From the NCBI GenBank assembly GCA_030374805.1, contig JARGSG010000085.1, positions 186,001-250,000 of the forward strand: a stretch of 64,000 nucleotides of DNA, read 5' to 3'. The notes under the pieces were generated by a model that worked only from the letters and a program-made list of their open reading frames with translations, was not told the DNA's origin and ran no database searches. Shown here piece after piece: positions 19,707 to 29,589 of this stretch (positions are counted from its first letter, which is position 1; every line of letters starts with the position of its first letter). A program made the translations under genes and the position numbers. The DNA comes from Gracilaria gracilis (Eukaryota; Rhodophyta; Florideophyceae; Gracilariales; Gracilariaceae).

Positions 19707-22700
19707 ATGGACACCGCTCCTTCCCTTTCCCTCCCCCTTCCACAACTTCCCCCCGCCCTCACCCCCAAGGAAAAGCCGCTTCCCACTCCCCCCCAGTTCT
19801 CCCTACACGACGACGACCAACCCTCCGCTCCCGCTACCCCACACTGCCCGTCAAAACGCGCCGCCAGTTCGCCCCCCCAGTCGTCAACCGCCACCCAGCT
19901 CCAGCGTCGCCACCGTCTCCACGCCATCGCCAGACGCTCTGCAGGCCCGCGCAAACGTCGACGATGTGCCCCGCCTGTCGAGAATGGCCTTCTGTCCGAC
20001 AGGCACGTCACCGATACGCAGACCTCAACCAGGCCCTCTCCCAATGCGCATTCTAGCCCCGAAACCATGGATGTCTGTCCACCACCGTTGCTCCCTCCTG
20101 TGCCGCCTCCACCAAAGCACGCTTTCCACCCACAGAACCTCAATGGCTCCTTCGACTACCTTGCGTCCCCGCATCGCAAACAGCTTTACCATCGATCTTT
20201 ATGGCCCCAGATTGCCAGCGCTCATCATTACCTCACAGGCCATCCGCGAACAGACCCGCGATTCATTTCAAACAGGCGACCTTTAGACTGTCTCGAGCAT
20301 CTGCGCGCTTCCATTGTTGTTACACTTCTGCCAGACGGATACGTGCGCCATGATTCAACCAATTCCACTTTAGAACTGCCCCCATCTTCCCCGATGGCCG
20401 CCATCCAATCTCCTTCGCCGGACGTGTCAACTTCGTCGAGACAACCGTCACCGTCGCCTAACAAACCCACCAGTAACAACAAGAATCATAACATTACCAC
20501 ACAGCCGCGCTGTCCGTACGACCGTAACAGCCGACATTTTTTGCGATGCCTGGACCTAGGAATTATTCCTCCTGCCGAAGATCTGCCCGAGATGAGTCAA
20601 CGACACTACTACGACGGATGCCTAATCGCTGATATCAACGACCTACGCTGTTATTCAATGCCAACGTCAAAACCACCGCCGAGCAACGTAATCCGAGTTT
20701 TACTACGACCAGACATGGCCAGTTTATATCACGATCTAGAGCAAGAAACCGCAAGTCTTGACCCAGCTGTTGCGCGCGCTGTCGAACGAATCGTTGTCAA
20801 GACCATTTCTGGTTCTCTCAATTTACATCCCCGACCGAGACTTACTTCTTACACCCGAGATTGCGCTGTACATAAGCTTACCCATCCTCTTAACATCATT
20901 CGCAAGCCGAGAACACGAACCCTACGCCGACCACCTGGATTCGCGCGCGTACCAAGACCAACATCAGCCGCAGCGCTTCTGCTCATTTCCGGAGCAGAGA
21001 AGCAGCAAAATCTGCAGCGCCAGATGGCGCTCACAATGCGCGCAATGGCATCGGAACTGTCTGCAGTGGCCTCCAAGCAATCTTCCTACATCCATTCTGC
21101 CACTAATTCTACTCCTGCTCATAATCCCCTCGCACCACGATCGAAATCTGAACCCATTCTTGCGAACGGTATCAAACCCGGAGAACATCAGGCCCCGAAT
21201 AACCGCAATCCTAACAAACCCCCTCGCCCGTGGCGGTTTTCAATCCCGACGAGAGCACTTCTACAGAGTGCCAACCAAAAAGCCGTCAAATCGGACAAAG
21301 CTGTTGGTGTGTCTGCGCAACCGTCTATGCAGCAGCATCAGCATCTCAGTGCGTTCATGCTTCCCGAGCGAGTTCGTACCGTGCGATTTACCAAGCCGGA
21401 GGCGGATGTTGCTGCTGATTATACACGGGCTAAGGTTTTGTGCGAACAAACCGTGCGATTGGGAGGGCATGTACTAGAGAAGGCGAAAGGCGAACTTGCT
21501 CTGCAGACTACCAAAGTCAACAAGGGAGGCATACCGGAGATGGTTGTGCAGTTGCTTCGCTCTGTGGATGGTTCACTAGAAATAATATATGTTTGGTCTT
21601 CCATGGGAGACAAGAAACGTGATTATTACCGGACTATTGTTGCCAACGTCGCAGAAGGTCATCTCCTCATAAACCAAGTCAAGTCTGTCGTTGGGAGGGA
21701 AGGCTATATTTGCACCCAAGATTATAGCCAAGAAGAGATGCTTCTAATGCAGAAACAGAAACGAATCAATCAAATCAATCAGAGCCGACAGGCGGCTGCA
21801 GCTCACAATGCCAATGCGCAGAAGCAACAAGTTCCGCGCCCTGCGTATAATGCAAAGCAACTCCAGGAACATTTAGCCAATGGTGTGCCTGCCCATGTTG
21901 TAGGAGACGCTAGCAAGAATTCCGTGGTGGATGTTATGCAAGCTCAAGGTCGTGACGCACAGTCAAAGGCAAGGTTGATAAAAGAGAACCAGAAGCTAAT
22001 GCGAAGTCAGCAAATGCAGAAGCGAAGGCAGCAGCAGCAACAACAACAACACCATCAACATCAGCAGGAACAAATACGTCGTCAGCAGCAGCATCAAATT
22101 TTGAAGGAGCAGATTCAGCGTCAAGGTCACCTACACCCGATCATGCAGCACCAGCAACCCACAAGCCGTGCCAGAGCGCAGGTACCGCATATGGGAAGAA
22201 TGGACAAGAACGGGATGAACATTCATCGACCAGCTGGGTCGATTACAAATCAGATACAGGCTATGGTCTCCAAAGGGCTTGGGCAAGCGGGAAGCAATGT
22301 GCAAATATCACAGGGATTGATTGATTCCATGGGATTGCGTAACCCAAACATTGCCAACTTGGGTATGTCAACCAATATGCCTCACTCTCAAATGTTCCAA
22401 CCACAACAAATTCACCAGCTACAGCAGCAGTTGCGACAACAACAACAACTGCAACAGCAACAACGAGGCCTTATGGGGCATGCCGGTCACGCACCCAACT
22501 CGTATGGTCGTGGGGCTAACCTGAGCGCGTTTGTGGCGCAGAACCTTCAGTCGCGTGGTTTGCCCGGAGGATGGCCTGGTGCAGCTGGTTTCGGAGGTAC
22601 GGCAGGTGCAGATGCTGGGAGAGGTGTTGCAGCGACATCGATTGTTGGGGCAAATGGTGTGAACGCAGCAAGATTGCAGGCTCAGTTCACTGGCGAGAAC

Positions 22701-22730
22701 ATTGATCATTCTGCCCTTGGAAAGCGGTAG
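19707..22730 (+). CDS. SPT20: SPT20-like SAGA complex subunit
   Basis: About 1007 residues from the first ATG. A proline-rich N-terminus precedes a domain at about 145-440 resembling Spt20/SUPT20H: FDYL, then FLRCLDLGIIPPAEDLPEM and YYDGCLIADINDLRCY, which matches the family's fYdGClxvexxDyR motif, and later LLRPDMASLYHDLE. The C-terminal half has a second ordered region at about 550-690 and long Gln-rich tracts near 770-800 and 900-925. Spt20 is a structural subunit of the SAGA histone acetyltransferase co-activator in the nucleus. The polyQ tail and length suit that role. The frame is open upstream only through a GTG. Confidence 0.78.
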   Translation: MDTAPSLSLPLPQLPPALTPKEKPLPTPPQFSLHDDDQPSAPATPHCPSKRAASSPPQSSTATQLQRRHRLHAIARRSAGPRKRRRCAPPVENGLLSDRHVTDTQTSTRPSPNAHSSPETMDVCPPPLLPPVPPPPKHAFHPQNLNGSFDYLASPHRKQLYHRSLWPQIASAHHYLTGHPRTDPRFISNRRPLDCLEHLRASIVVTLLPDGYVRHDSTNSTLELPPSSPMAAIQSPSPDVSTSSRQPSPSPNKPTSNNKNHNITTQPRCPYDRNSRHFLRCLDLGIIPPAEDLPEMSQRHYYDGCLIADINDLRCYSMPTSKPPPSNVIRVLLRPDMASLYHDLEQETASLDPAVARAVERIVVKTISGSLNLHPRPRLTSYTRDCAVHKLTHPLNIIRKPRTRTLRRPPGFARVPRPTSAAALLLISGAEKQQNLQRQMALTMRAMASELSAVASKQSSYIHSATNSTPAHNPLAPRSKSEPILANGIKPGEHQAPNNRNPNKPPRPWRFSIPTRALLQSANQKAVKSDKAVGVSAQPSMQQHQHLSAFMLPERVRTVRFTKPEADVAADYTRAKVLCEQTVRLGGHVLEKAKGELALQTTKVNKGGIPEMVVQLLRSVDGSLEIIYVWSSMGDKKRDYYRTIVANVAEGHLLINQVKSVVGREGYICTQDYSQEEMLLMQKQKRINQINQSRQAAAAHNANAQKQQVPRPAYNAKQLQEHLANGVPAHVVGDASKNSVVDVMQAQGRDAQSKARLIKENQKLMRSQQMQKRRQQQQQQQHHQHQQEQIRRQQQHQILKEQIQRQGHLHPIMQHQQPTSRARAQVPHMGRMDKNGMNIHRPAGSITNQIQAMVSKGLGQAGSNVQISQGLIDSMGLRNPNIANLGMSTNMPHSQMFQPQQIHQLQQQLRQQQQLQQQQRGLMGHAGHAPNSYGRGANLSAFVAQNLQSRGLPGGWPGAAGFGGTAGADAGRGVAATSIVGANGVNAARLQAQFTGENIDHSALGKR

Positions 22731-22766
22731 GTACCCGTTCTTCCAACCTTCTCGTCGGAAAGCAAC

Positions 22767-23015
22767 ATGAACTACTCGAAAGAACGATTTGAAGTTTGGA
22801 TAAGAGTGGCAAAAGCAGCATCAGACTATTCAACGAATGGTGTGTTACAGGGGTCTAAAGAGGTGTCCATTGAAGAGGCTGCTCATACTGCTGGTGTTTC
22901 CTCGGAGCATATTGCAATCGTAAACTACCACCATGGTCGCAGCGCAGAACTAAAGTGTGGGGGATATAACCTTGTAGCTTACAATGCTTTGATCGCGAAT
23001 CCTACTACCGGGTAG
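22767..23015 (+). CDS. small ORF after the SPT20-like gene
   Basis: An 82-residue ATG frame lies 36 bp after the SPT20-like stop. It shows no recognised motif, signal peptide or membrane segment. It may be part of that gene's 3' UTR rather than a separate gene. Confidence 0.25.
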   Translation: MNYSKERFEVWIRVAKAASDYSTNGVLQGSKEVSIEEAAHTAGVSSEHIAIVNYHHGRSAELKCGGYNLVAYNALIANPTTG

Positions 23016-24044
23016 ACCATCATATTTCTATGTACAGGAATTCTTTTAACTACATACACTATTGTCTGAAACACCAGCCCTCTTCATCTCTCTCTCTCTC
23101 TCTCTGATACGGGCGCGGTAGTCTAATTTGCATCTCTCGGGCGCTTCGCGTGATTCCTTTTCTATTTATACGCCTGAGAAACGATCAGAGTCAGATCATC
23201 TGACATGCCACGTCACAGCTTTGCGTAGATATTGAGACACGCTCGATTACATTACGGGTTTGCTACCGAAGACTACAACGGTACATACAGGGCAAATGCT
23301 TCACAGTCACTTGTTGCACTGTATCGACAACTCCGATTCGGCTGTGACATCCGTGCAGCTAAAGCGGAGCAGCTCAAAGAAGAGGTCACATAAGACGATT
23401 GATCTAGTGCCCTGCAAGGATGTCGTCGTGGTACGGGTGGTGGTGTTGACGACAAGTAACGAACGATCTTCATGACCAAATTCCGCATATGCCCAAAACA
23501 ATGGGACGTTGAGGATGCCTCGCAATGATGAGATTCTGGTATCGTGTTCGGTGTAATTCTTACACTGTTACACTTGACATGTCCCTCACAACAGGGTATT
23601 AACGCTCGAAAAAGCTTAACTCCATCATCACGTAACCACAGATCGACAACAGCAAACAAGGATTCCTTGTGGCCAAAGTTCAGGTACAATTGTAGACACC
23701 AGTTTGTAGTCTGCCCCCCTCACCGCTTGTAAACGGTAGAACGTTACCTGGAGATTGGTTTCACATGTAGGGTGAGGATTCCAAGCGTAGGTGAAATGAA
23801 ATTACTTGTAGGGTAGCAAAGCATGACATCACGTTAGCCGTATCAGTGTCTCACCTTTTAAGACGTCAGCGTCAGCCGGAATAGGGACACAGCTGCCCGT
23901 GCTCCAACAAAGCCTATCTTGTTGTTTGTGCTTGACACTATCTATGTTTGCCACCGCGGACCGCTCCATTCTCTTGGCCTGCCGATTGCACATGGACAAC
24001 GCAGATACGCAGGCCAATTGCCGTGTTGGACAACAGTAGTCGAG
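23016..24044. other. intergenic region
   Basis: A (CT)n microsatellite at about 23086-23105 is the only clear feature. Short ORFs lack support. Confidence 0.5.
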
Positions 24045-25193
24045 CTATGACGTCCAAGTTTGAGCAAGTTTGTTGTCAAGAAATGGTTCGATTCGACGAT
24101 CAAATAGACCAAAGATACCTCCAGTGTGGACGAAAAGTATCTTTGAGTCGCTCTTAAATACGCAGTTGTCGGTCTCCCTTAAATTCCTTATCAATCCATA
24201 CATTGCCTTCAAAGTGTACACCGGGTCAAGCACAATTCCTGTGCCACGCGATATCCGTAAACCCAACTCAATCTCTTCATCCGTGCTCCGGGCGTATCCC
24301 AATCCCTTGGCCTCCAATATATTCAGAATCTTCTCCGCTTCCACTTCGTGGGAGAGTTGTAGTTTTGCAAGCATCTCATTAAGATGTCCATAGAAATAGG
24401 CAGCAGAGTCACACACGGTGATGGCATGGACGCGAACTGGGCTCCCTGCGAGGTAATTAGCTATCGCAAGGCCACTGGCTGTCCCTCCAGAACCCACAGC
24501 AACAACCACGTCTGTGATCTGGTCTTCAATTCCCTGCGATAAAAGTTCATCAAAAGCTTCAATGTAGCCCCATACACCGATTTCATCAGATCCACCAATG
24601 CCGATCAGGTACGCGCGCCGTTGTTCGTGAAGAAGCTCCTGCTGCAGCTTCTTCATCTTTGGCAGCAAGCCCGCAAGGTATGAGACGGGACGAACCAGAT
24701 GCATCTGGACACCAAGCATCTTGTGAAACAAGACGTTTCCATCCGCACCGAGCTTTTCCGGGAATTCATTGTCCCTTGTTCGCAGAAACACATGCGCATG
24801 AAGGCCAAGTTCTTTCGCGACGACTGCGGTGGCGCGAGCGTGGTTAGATTGAACGCCACCGGCCGTGATCAAAGTGTCGCATCCCTTCGATAGCGCGTCT
24901 GCAACAATGAACTCCAGCTTTCGAATCTTGTTGCCAGACGTGGCAGAGCCTGTCATGTCGTCTCGCTTGATGTAGAAGTGAATGTCGGGCGGCAGGTCGG
25001 GGACGGCGCGGTGAAGGTGCCATGCGTGGATTGGGGTCGGACGCATGGCCAGATTGAGCTTTGAGGGAGGGGCAAGATGCGCGATGCGCTTTGCGAACGA
25101 TGGCGGGTTGTACGGCGATGGTGACCTCGTAAAGTTCATGGCGGGTTGATGAATGAATGCAGGTGGGTGTGGGGCGACGGCAGCTGTAACCAT
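24045..25193 (-). CDS. D-cysteine desulfhydrase / ACC deaminase-like PLP enzyme
   Basis: The 382-residue protein is a fold-type II PLP enzyme. The PLP lysine is in the segment SGNKIRKLEF (Lys89), preceded by KRDDMTGSATSG. Further marks are GGVQSNHARATA and VGSGGTASGLA, the phosphate-binding loop. Relatives are D-cysteine desulfhydrases (D-cysteine to pyruvate, H2S and ammonia) and ACC deaminases; sequence alone does not settle which. Two ATG codons are possible (25193 and 25139). The extra N-terminal residues are Pro/Ala/Ser-rich and could be an organelle transit peptide. The frame extends upstream only to a TTG. Confidence 0.87.
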   Translation of the reverse strand: MVTAAVAPHPPAFIHQPAMNFTRSPSPYNPPSFAKRIAHLAPPSKLNLAMRPTPIHAWHLHRAVPDLPPDIHFYIKRDDMTGSATSGNKIRKLEFIVADALSKGCDTLITAGGVQSNHARATAVVAKELGLHAHVFLRTRDNEFPEKLGADGNVLFHKMLGVQMHLVRPVSYLAGLLPKMKKLQQELLHEQRRAYLIGIGGSDEIGVWGYIEAFDELLSQGIEDQITDVVVAVGSGGTASGLAIANYLAGSPVRVHAITVCDSAAYFYGHLNEMLAKLQLSHEVEAEKILNILEAKGLGYARSTDEEIELGLRISRGTGIVLDPVYTLKAMYGLIRNLRETDNCVFKSDSKILFVHTGGIFGLFDRRIEPFLDNKLAQTWTS

Positions 25194-26590
25194 CACTCGA
25201 TCATCGGGCGCTTTCGGCAAAGGGTGTGCGATGAAAACGGTTTGTTCAAGATGGAAGGCAGCGCGTTTGTCGGAACGGGTTTGCTATTTTCGAGGGTTTG
25301 GGCCAGTTGTGGTAAGACTGGTGTTTGTTTTCACGTGTCTGGTTGAGTGGTGGCCAGTTCCAATCTGTGCAGGGGATATTGTTGCTGGTGGGAGTGTGCT
25401 CCAGAACAGAGAAAGGCCTGAAGCTCAAGCTGAGATGACATGCGGCGCTGATGAAAGATGGCACGACGCGAGGAGAGCTGTGTCATTCTACAGAATGTAT
25501 AGATATCTACTGTATATATAGCATGAAGCGAAAATTGAGGCGCTCTAAAATTGTGATGGACACAGCTGGAGATCAAGAGTGATGCAAGGTGCAATTGTTG
25601 AAACTTTGAACACGACTAGCACTGTGGCTAGGAACAATGTATCTATTTACGATCGCAGTGTAACGGGGAAGAGGAACGCTAGCAGTTAAATTGTGCGGCG
25701 CATGGCACAAGTAGGATGGATGTAACAGAATGAAAGCGTTAAAAGAGCCATAATGGTGTCAGGGGTGTAGATACATGTTCCATCACGAGCAAAATTGGAC
25801 ATGCACGCGCTGGAAAGGGTAGCCCTCGGTTAACGTTCCTACCGTTGGTAAACGCTAACACAACGACAGTTGGAGAATGTGAAGTGCAGCGAAACGCTGC
25901 TTTGCTCTAAACAGACGCTGAAAGGCAGCAAGTGTACGCGGGGCTCGTAATCGGACGAGGCACAGTTGACAGCGGCAGCATCGACGCCATCAAGACATGA
26001 GCCACGACATCGGGCTCAAGGAGGAAAGTTTCGGAAGGTACCAACGGTATATACAAGACAAGCACGCGGTGATGAGTCAGACGTTCAGAGGAGGAATGGA
26101 GCGCGCCGGGCGGGGAAAGGTGAAGCGCAACGGGGGGGAGTTGACGCGACGTTGCTTCACGAGGTGGTGCTTCGCCCAGCAAGGCGCGTCAAAAATAACG
26201 ACAAAAAGCTGTTTTGGCGCTGTGTCGTCACACACGCCGCCACGTAGATAGCGGCATAGCCGGCGGCGCGCGCCCCACAAACGGCCAAAGCTCTCCGCCG
26301 CCACAGTAAACTGATGGCGGCGGAGCCCATCTGCTTCGTTGCTTGTTGTGTTGCCGCCGCAACCCGGCTGATGTGACATCACTCATTGCGTTGGAGCTTT
26401 TCGGCAGCGGAACGCGACGGCGAGCCATTCGATGCATGTCTAACTCCACCACACCGCCTTGCAGTTCGCAACTCTCTGCTATCGATAAGCGTTTGCTGCC
26501 CTCCTGCACGCCGCCTCCCACCATCCTCGCTCCTCTTCGTCTACGAGGCAGAGACGCCGACCCCGTGCGCACACTCCTTCACCCACACCC
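25194..26590. other. intergenic region
   Basis: No supported gene was found. A TA-rich stretch occurs near 25500-25520, and composition turns GC-rich from about 25.9 kb toward the NOL10 gene, where CpG-rich sequence forms its promoter side. Confidence 0.5.
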
Positions 26591-28663
26591 ATGGTGCGTC
26601 GCGCGCCCGGAGCGTACGACGCCAAAGTGTACGATGTGTCCGGTCGGCGCGCAGTTTCTCTGCACGCAAATCTCTCCATCGGCGCGCGCGCCACCGCCGC
26701 GCAGAAGCGCGCCCGTCGCAAGCTGGAGCTCCAAGACACCAACACCGATCTCATTCAAGACTTTTCGTTCCCGACAGTGTCGCAGCGAATCGAGCAATCG
26801 GCGGACGGCCGTTACATCTTCGCGTCCGGAACGTACCCCCCTCAGATTCACGTGTACGACACACACGACCTGTCGCTCAAGTTCAAGCGCCACGTCAACA
26901 CCGACATTGTCCACTTTCAAATCCTCGAGTCCGACTGGCGCAAGTTTGCGCTGCTCACGTCCGACCGCTACGTCGACCTTCACTCGCCGTTCGGCAGCCA
27001 CTACAAGACGCGCGTCCCGCGCTTCGGCCGCCATATGATGCTGCACAACGCAAGCTGCGATCTCTTTGTATGCGGCGACGGCGCCGATGTGTGGCGATTG
27101 AACCTGCAGCAGGGCCGCTTTCTCGCCCCAATACCCACCGTGTCCGGCGCGAATGGCGGCAACAACGTGTGCGCTATAAGCCCCGTCAACGCCCTGCTTG
27201 CGTTCGGCGGAGAATCCGGACTGCTGGACATCTGGGATTCGCGCACGGTCGGGCGCACGCAGACAGCCGCCGCCACCTTGGACGTGGCTGCCGCCCTCCG
27301 ACGCCACGAGCCGTACGAAGGTCACGACTTGCAGGTCACCAGCTTGCGCTTTGACGAGTGCGATGGAGTGTCTCTGGCTGTCGGCTGCAGCGCCGGCTAC
27401 ACACTGCTGTTCGACCTGCGCTCGCCGCGGCCGCTGCTGGTGAGGGATCAGGGCAACGGGCTTGCCGTGCACAGCGTGCGTCTGCACGACGACGGCAAGC
27501 ACTGTCTCACGGCCGACGCGCGCAGCGTCAAGGTGTGGGAGCGGAAGAGTGGCACCAACATGGTGGCCATCGAGCCGGACTCGGACGTGAACGACCTGTG
27601 CGTGATTGGCGGCTCCGGCGTGATGTGCACGGCGTTGGAGACGCAGCGCGTCAAGACGTACTACATCCCCGCGCTCGGCACGGCGCCCAAATGGTGCGCG
27701 TTCCTCGACACGTTCACGGAGGAGCTGGAGGACGGCAGAGACTTGAAGCAGGCGGGTGGTCTGGATGGGGGCGATGTGGAGGAGGTGTACGAGAACTACA
27801 AATTCGTGCCCCACGATGAGCTGGAAGGGCTTGGGTTGGGGCACCTCACAGGCACCGAACTGCTCAAGCCCTACATGCACGGATACTTTGTGCATCAAAA
27901 GCTGTACCGAAGGGCGGTGGAAGTGAGCGAGCCGTTCGCGTACGACAAGTACCGCAAGGAGAAGGCGCGCCAAAAGGTGGAGGCGGAGCGACAGAACCGA
28001 ATCACAAAGCTGAAGCCGAAGCGCGCGAAGAAGGTGGAGGTGAACCAGGGCGTGGTGCAATCGTTGCTGGCGCAGCGTAGCGGCAAGAAGGGCGAGCGGC
28101 GAATGTCGGTGCTGCACGACGAGCGATTCAAGGCCATGTTCAGCAACAAGGACTACGCGGTGGATGAGGAGGCCGAGCGCTTCCAGTTCCTCAACCCGTC
28201 CGGGCTGCGCAGCGGAGACGGGCGGACGACGACGACGGACAGACGCGAAGAGGAGAGCGACTCGGACGAAGAGTACTTGGAACAGTTTGAGCTGGTGGAT
28301 GACGGCAAGGATGGGGCGACGCGGGGCTTGAGCGAGGACGACGAAAGTGAGGATGACGATGATGATGATGATGATGGCGATGAGCAAGGCGATGATGATG
28401 ACACAAGCGACGCAATTGGTGGTGCGCGCAAGAAGGGCAGCAGAAGACGTGCTCCAAAGATGTACGAGATCGGGGCGGTCGGACAGGTGACGGGGCACAA
28501 GGGCGTGGGTGAAATGGGCGCAAGCATGCACAACAGCAGCAGCAAGAAGGTGCGCGAACAAGTGACGCTCGGGGCGCGCGTGCAGCACATGAAGGCGGCG
28601 AGAAGAGCAGCAACGACGGCACGCAGAGGGCGCCAGTCGGGCGGCAGCAGTAAACGACGGTGA
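26591..28663 (+). CDS. NOL10: NOL10/Enp2 ribosome biogenesis WD40 protein
   Basis: The 690-residue protein matches NOL10/Enp2 through its N-terminal beta-propeller: DLIQDFSFPTVSQRI, then GRYIFASGTYPPQIHVYD and the region with KTRVPRFGRH. The C-terminal half has the family's helical segment with PYMHGYFVHQKLY and a long charged tail with an Asp run (near 585-600) and a basic end. Enp2 is a nucleolar protein of the small-subunit processome, needed for early 18S rRNA maturation. Length (yeast 707, human 688) fits. Single exon. The opposite strand is open over the same interval, but only as a by-product of GC-rich codon use. Confidence 0.95.
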   Translation: MVRRAPGAYDAKVYDVSGRRAVSLHANLSIGARATAAQKRARRKLELQDTNTDLIQDFSFPTVSQRIEQSADGRYIFASGTYPPQIHVYDTHDLSLKFKRHVNTDIVHFQILESDWRKFALLTSDRYVDLHSPFGSHYKTRVPRFGRHMMLHNASCDLFVCGDGADVWRLNLQQGRFLAPIPTVSGANGGNNVCAISPVNALLAFGGESGLLDIWDSRTVGRTQTAAATLDVAAALRRHEPYEGHDLQVTSLRFDECDGVSLAVGCSAGYTLLFDLRSPRPLLVRDQGNGLAVHSVRLHDDGKHCLTADARSVKVWERKSGTNMVAIEPDSDVNDLCVIGGSGVMCTALETQRVKTYYIPALGTAPKWCAFLDTFTEELEDGRDLKQAGGLDGGDVEEVYENYKFVPHDELEGLGLGHLTGTELLKPYMHGYFVHQKLYRRAVEVSEPFAYDKYRKEKARQKVEAERQNRITKLKPKRAKKVEVNQGVVQSLLAQRSGKKGERRMSVLHDERFKAMFSNKDYAVDEEAERFQFLNPSGLRSGDGRTTTTDRREEESDSDEEYLEQFELVDDGKDGATRGLSEDDESEDDDDDDDDGDEQGDDDDTSDAIGGARKKGSRRRAPKMYEIGAVGQVTGHKGVGEMGASMHNSSSKKVREQVTLGARVQHMKAARRAATTARRGRQSGGSSKRR

Positions 28664-28974
28664 CACAGAGGAGCTTTTTTATTGTGAGAGGCAAGTAGAT
28701 GAGTACACTTTTGTTTAGGTGAATGAGGCGGGTGATTGCGACGACTCGAAGAAACAAACAACGGCTCAACTGACACACAAGAGGCGCGTGCGGGCGGCGG
28801 CGCTGTTGAACGGGCGTGCGACGGACGCCGCACGGTTCGCAATAAGCACACTAACACAAGGGGGGAAAAAGAAGCACTCACAGGGCAGAGAACGCTCAAG
28901 CCACGCGCACGAGCGGCGCGAAACGAGCGCGACGACGAACAAGCAGGCGCGCGCGCGCGGCAAGGCGCGCGCGC

Positions 28975-29244
28975 TCAGAAGCCGACCTGCGGGTGCGGCT
29001 GCTCTTCGAACGCATGGGCGGGCGGCAGCTCCGGCTGCAGGTCGGGTTTGATGGCGTGCGCCTGCCTGCTCTTCTCGTTCTTGGTATCCTGGATGAGCAC
29101 TCTCAGGTCCTGCGCCAGTTGCTTGAGCTCTTGTAGGTGCTTGCGCGCGCGCGTGCCGGCGGCCTTGTTACCGTTGACGAAGAACTTGCTTGCATCTCGT
29201 TCGATGTTCTCCACGCAGCGAGCCAGCTCGCCGTACTTTTCCAT
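28975..29244 (-). CDS. bacterial-type histone H1-like protein (Hc1 family)
   Basis: The 89-residue protein starts MEKYGELARCVENIERD and contains the Hc1 signature: a run KFFVNGNKAAGTRARKHL followed by LKQLAQDLR and DTKNEK. Hc1 proteins are small DNA-binding nucleoid proteins best known from Chlamydiae and Bacteroidetes. The 60-residue core is complete, and a Pro/Gln-rich tail of about 28 residues follows. There is no obvious plastid transit peptide from this ATG. An upstream in-frame extension is translated mostly from the (AC)n microsatellite and is not favoured. The gene converges on NOL10. Whether it binds nuclear, plastid or mitochondrial DNA cannot be told. Confidence 0.75.
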   Translation of the reverse strand: MEKYGELARCVENIERDASKFFVNGNKAAGTRARKHLQELKQLAQDLRVLIQDTKNEKSRQAHAIKPDLQPELPPAHAFEEQPHPQVGF

Positions 29245-29334
29245 GACGCAGCCGCGGCGGCACACTCTCACAAACAGCGCGAGCACACGGTGGACGGCCA
29301 ACTGCGCAGCGTAGCGGCAGACACTTGTGACGGG

Positions 29335-29444
29335 GCACACACACACACACACACACAGTCACACAGACACACACAGCAGCAGCAGCAACAGCAGCAGCAG
29401 TAGCAACAGCAGCAGCAGCAGCGGCGGCAGCAGCAGCAACAGCC
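29335..29444. repeat. microsatellites (AC)n and (CAG)n
   Basis: An AC-rich tract (about 29335-29375) runs into interrupted CAG/CAA repeats (29376-29444). They lie just upstream of the Hc1-like gene and behind the GARP gene's stop. Confidence 0.9.
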
Positions 29445-29589
29445 GCTGCTGCGCGGAGGCCAAAAGGCGAACCAAAAAGGGCGGCGCGCCGCCGGAACGC
29501 GCGCGCGCGCAAACGCAAAACGCGCAAAACGAAAACGGCGCGCAATTTTCAAAAACTCAAAAAGAAAAAAGGGCGCGCTTCTTACACTA

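Noticed and set aside
26579-28666. 695-codon minus-strand ORF covering the NOL10 gene
   Set aside because: It mirrors the sense gene, has no ATG at its beginning or domain, and is explained by G/C-ending codons leaving the antisense frame open.
28975-29352. Longer form of the Hc1-like protein with an N-terminal Cys/Val run
   Set aside because: The added residues are mostly a translation of the AC microsatellite; the family core starts at the later ATG.
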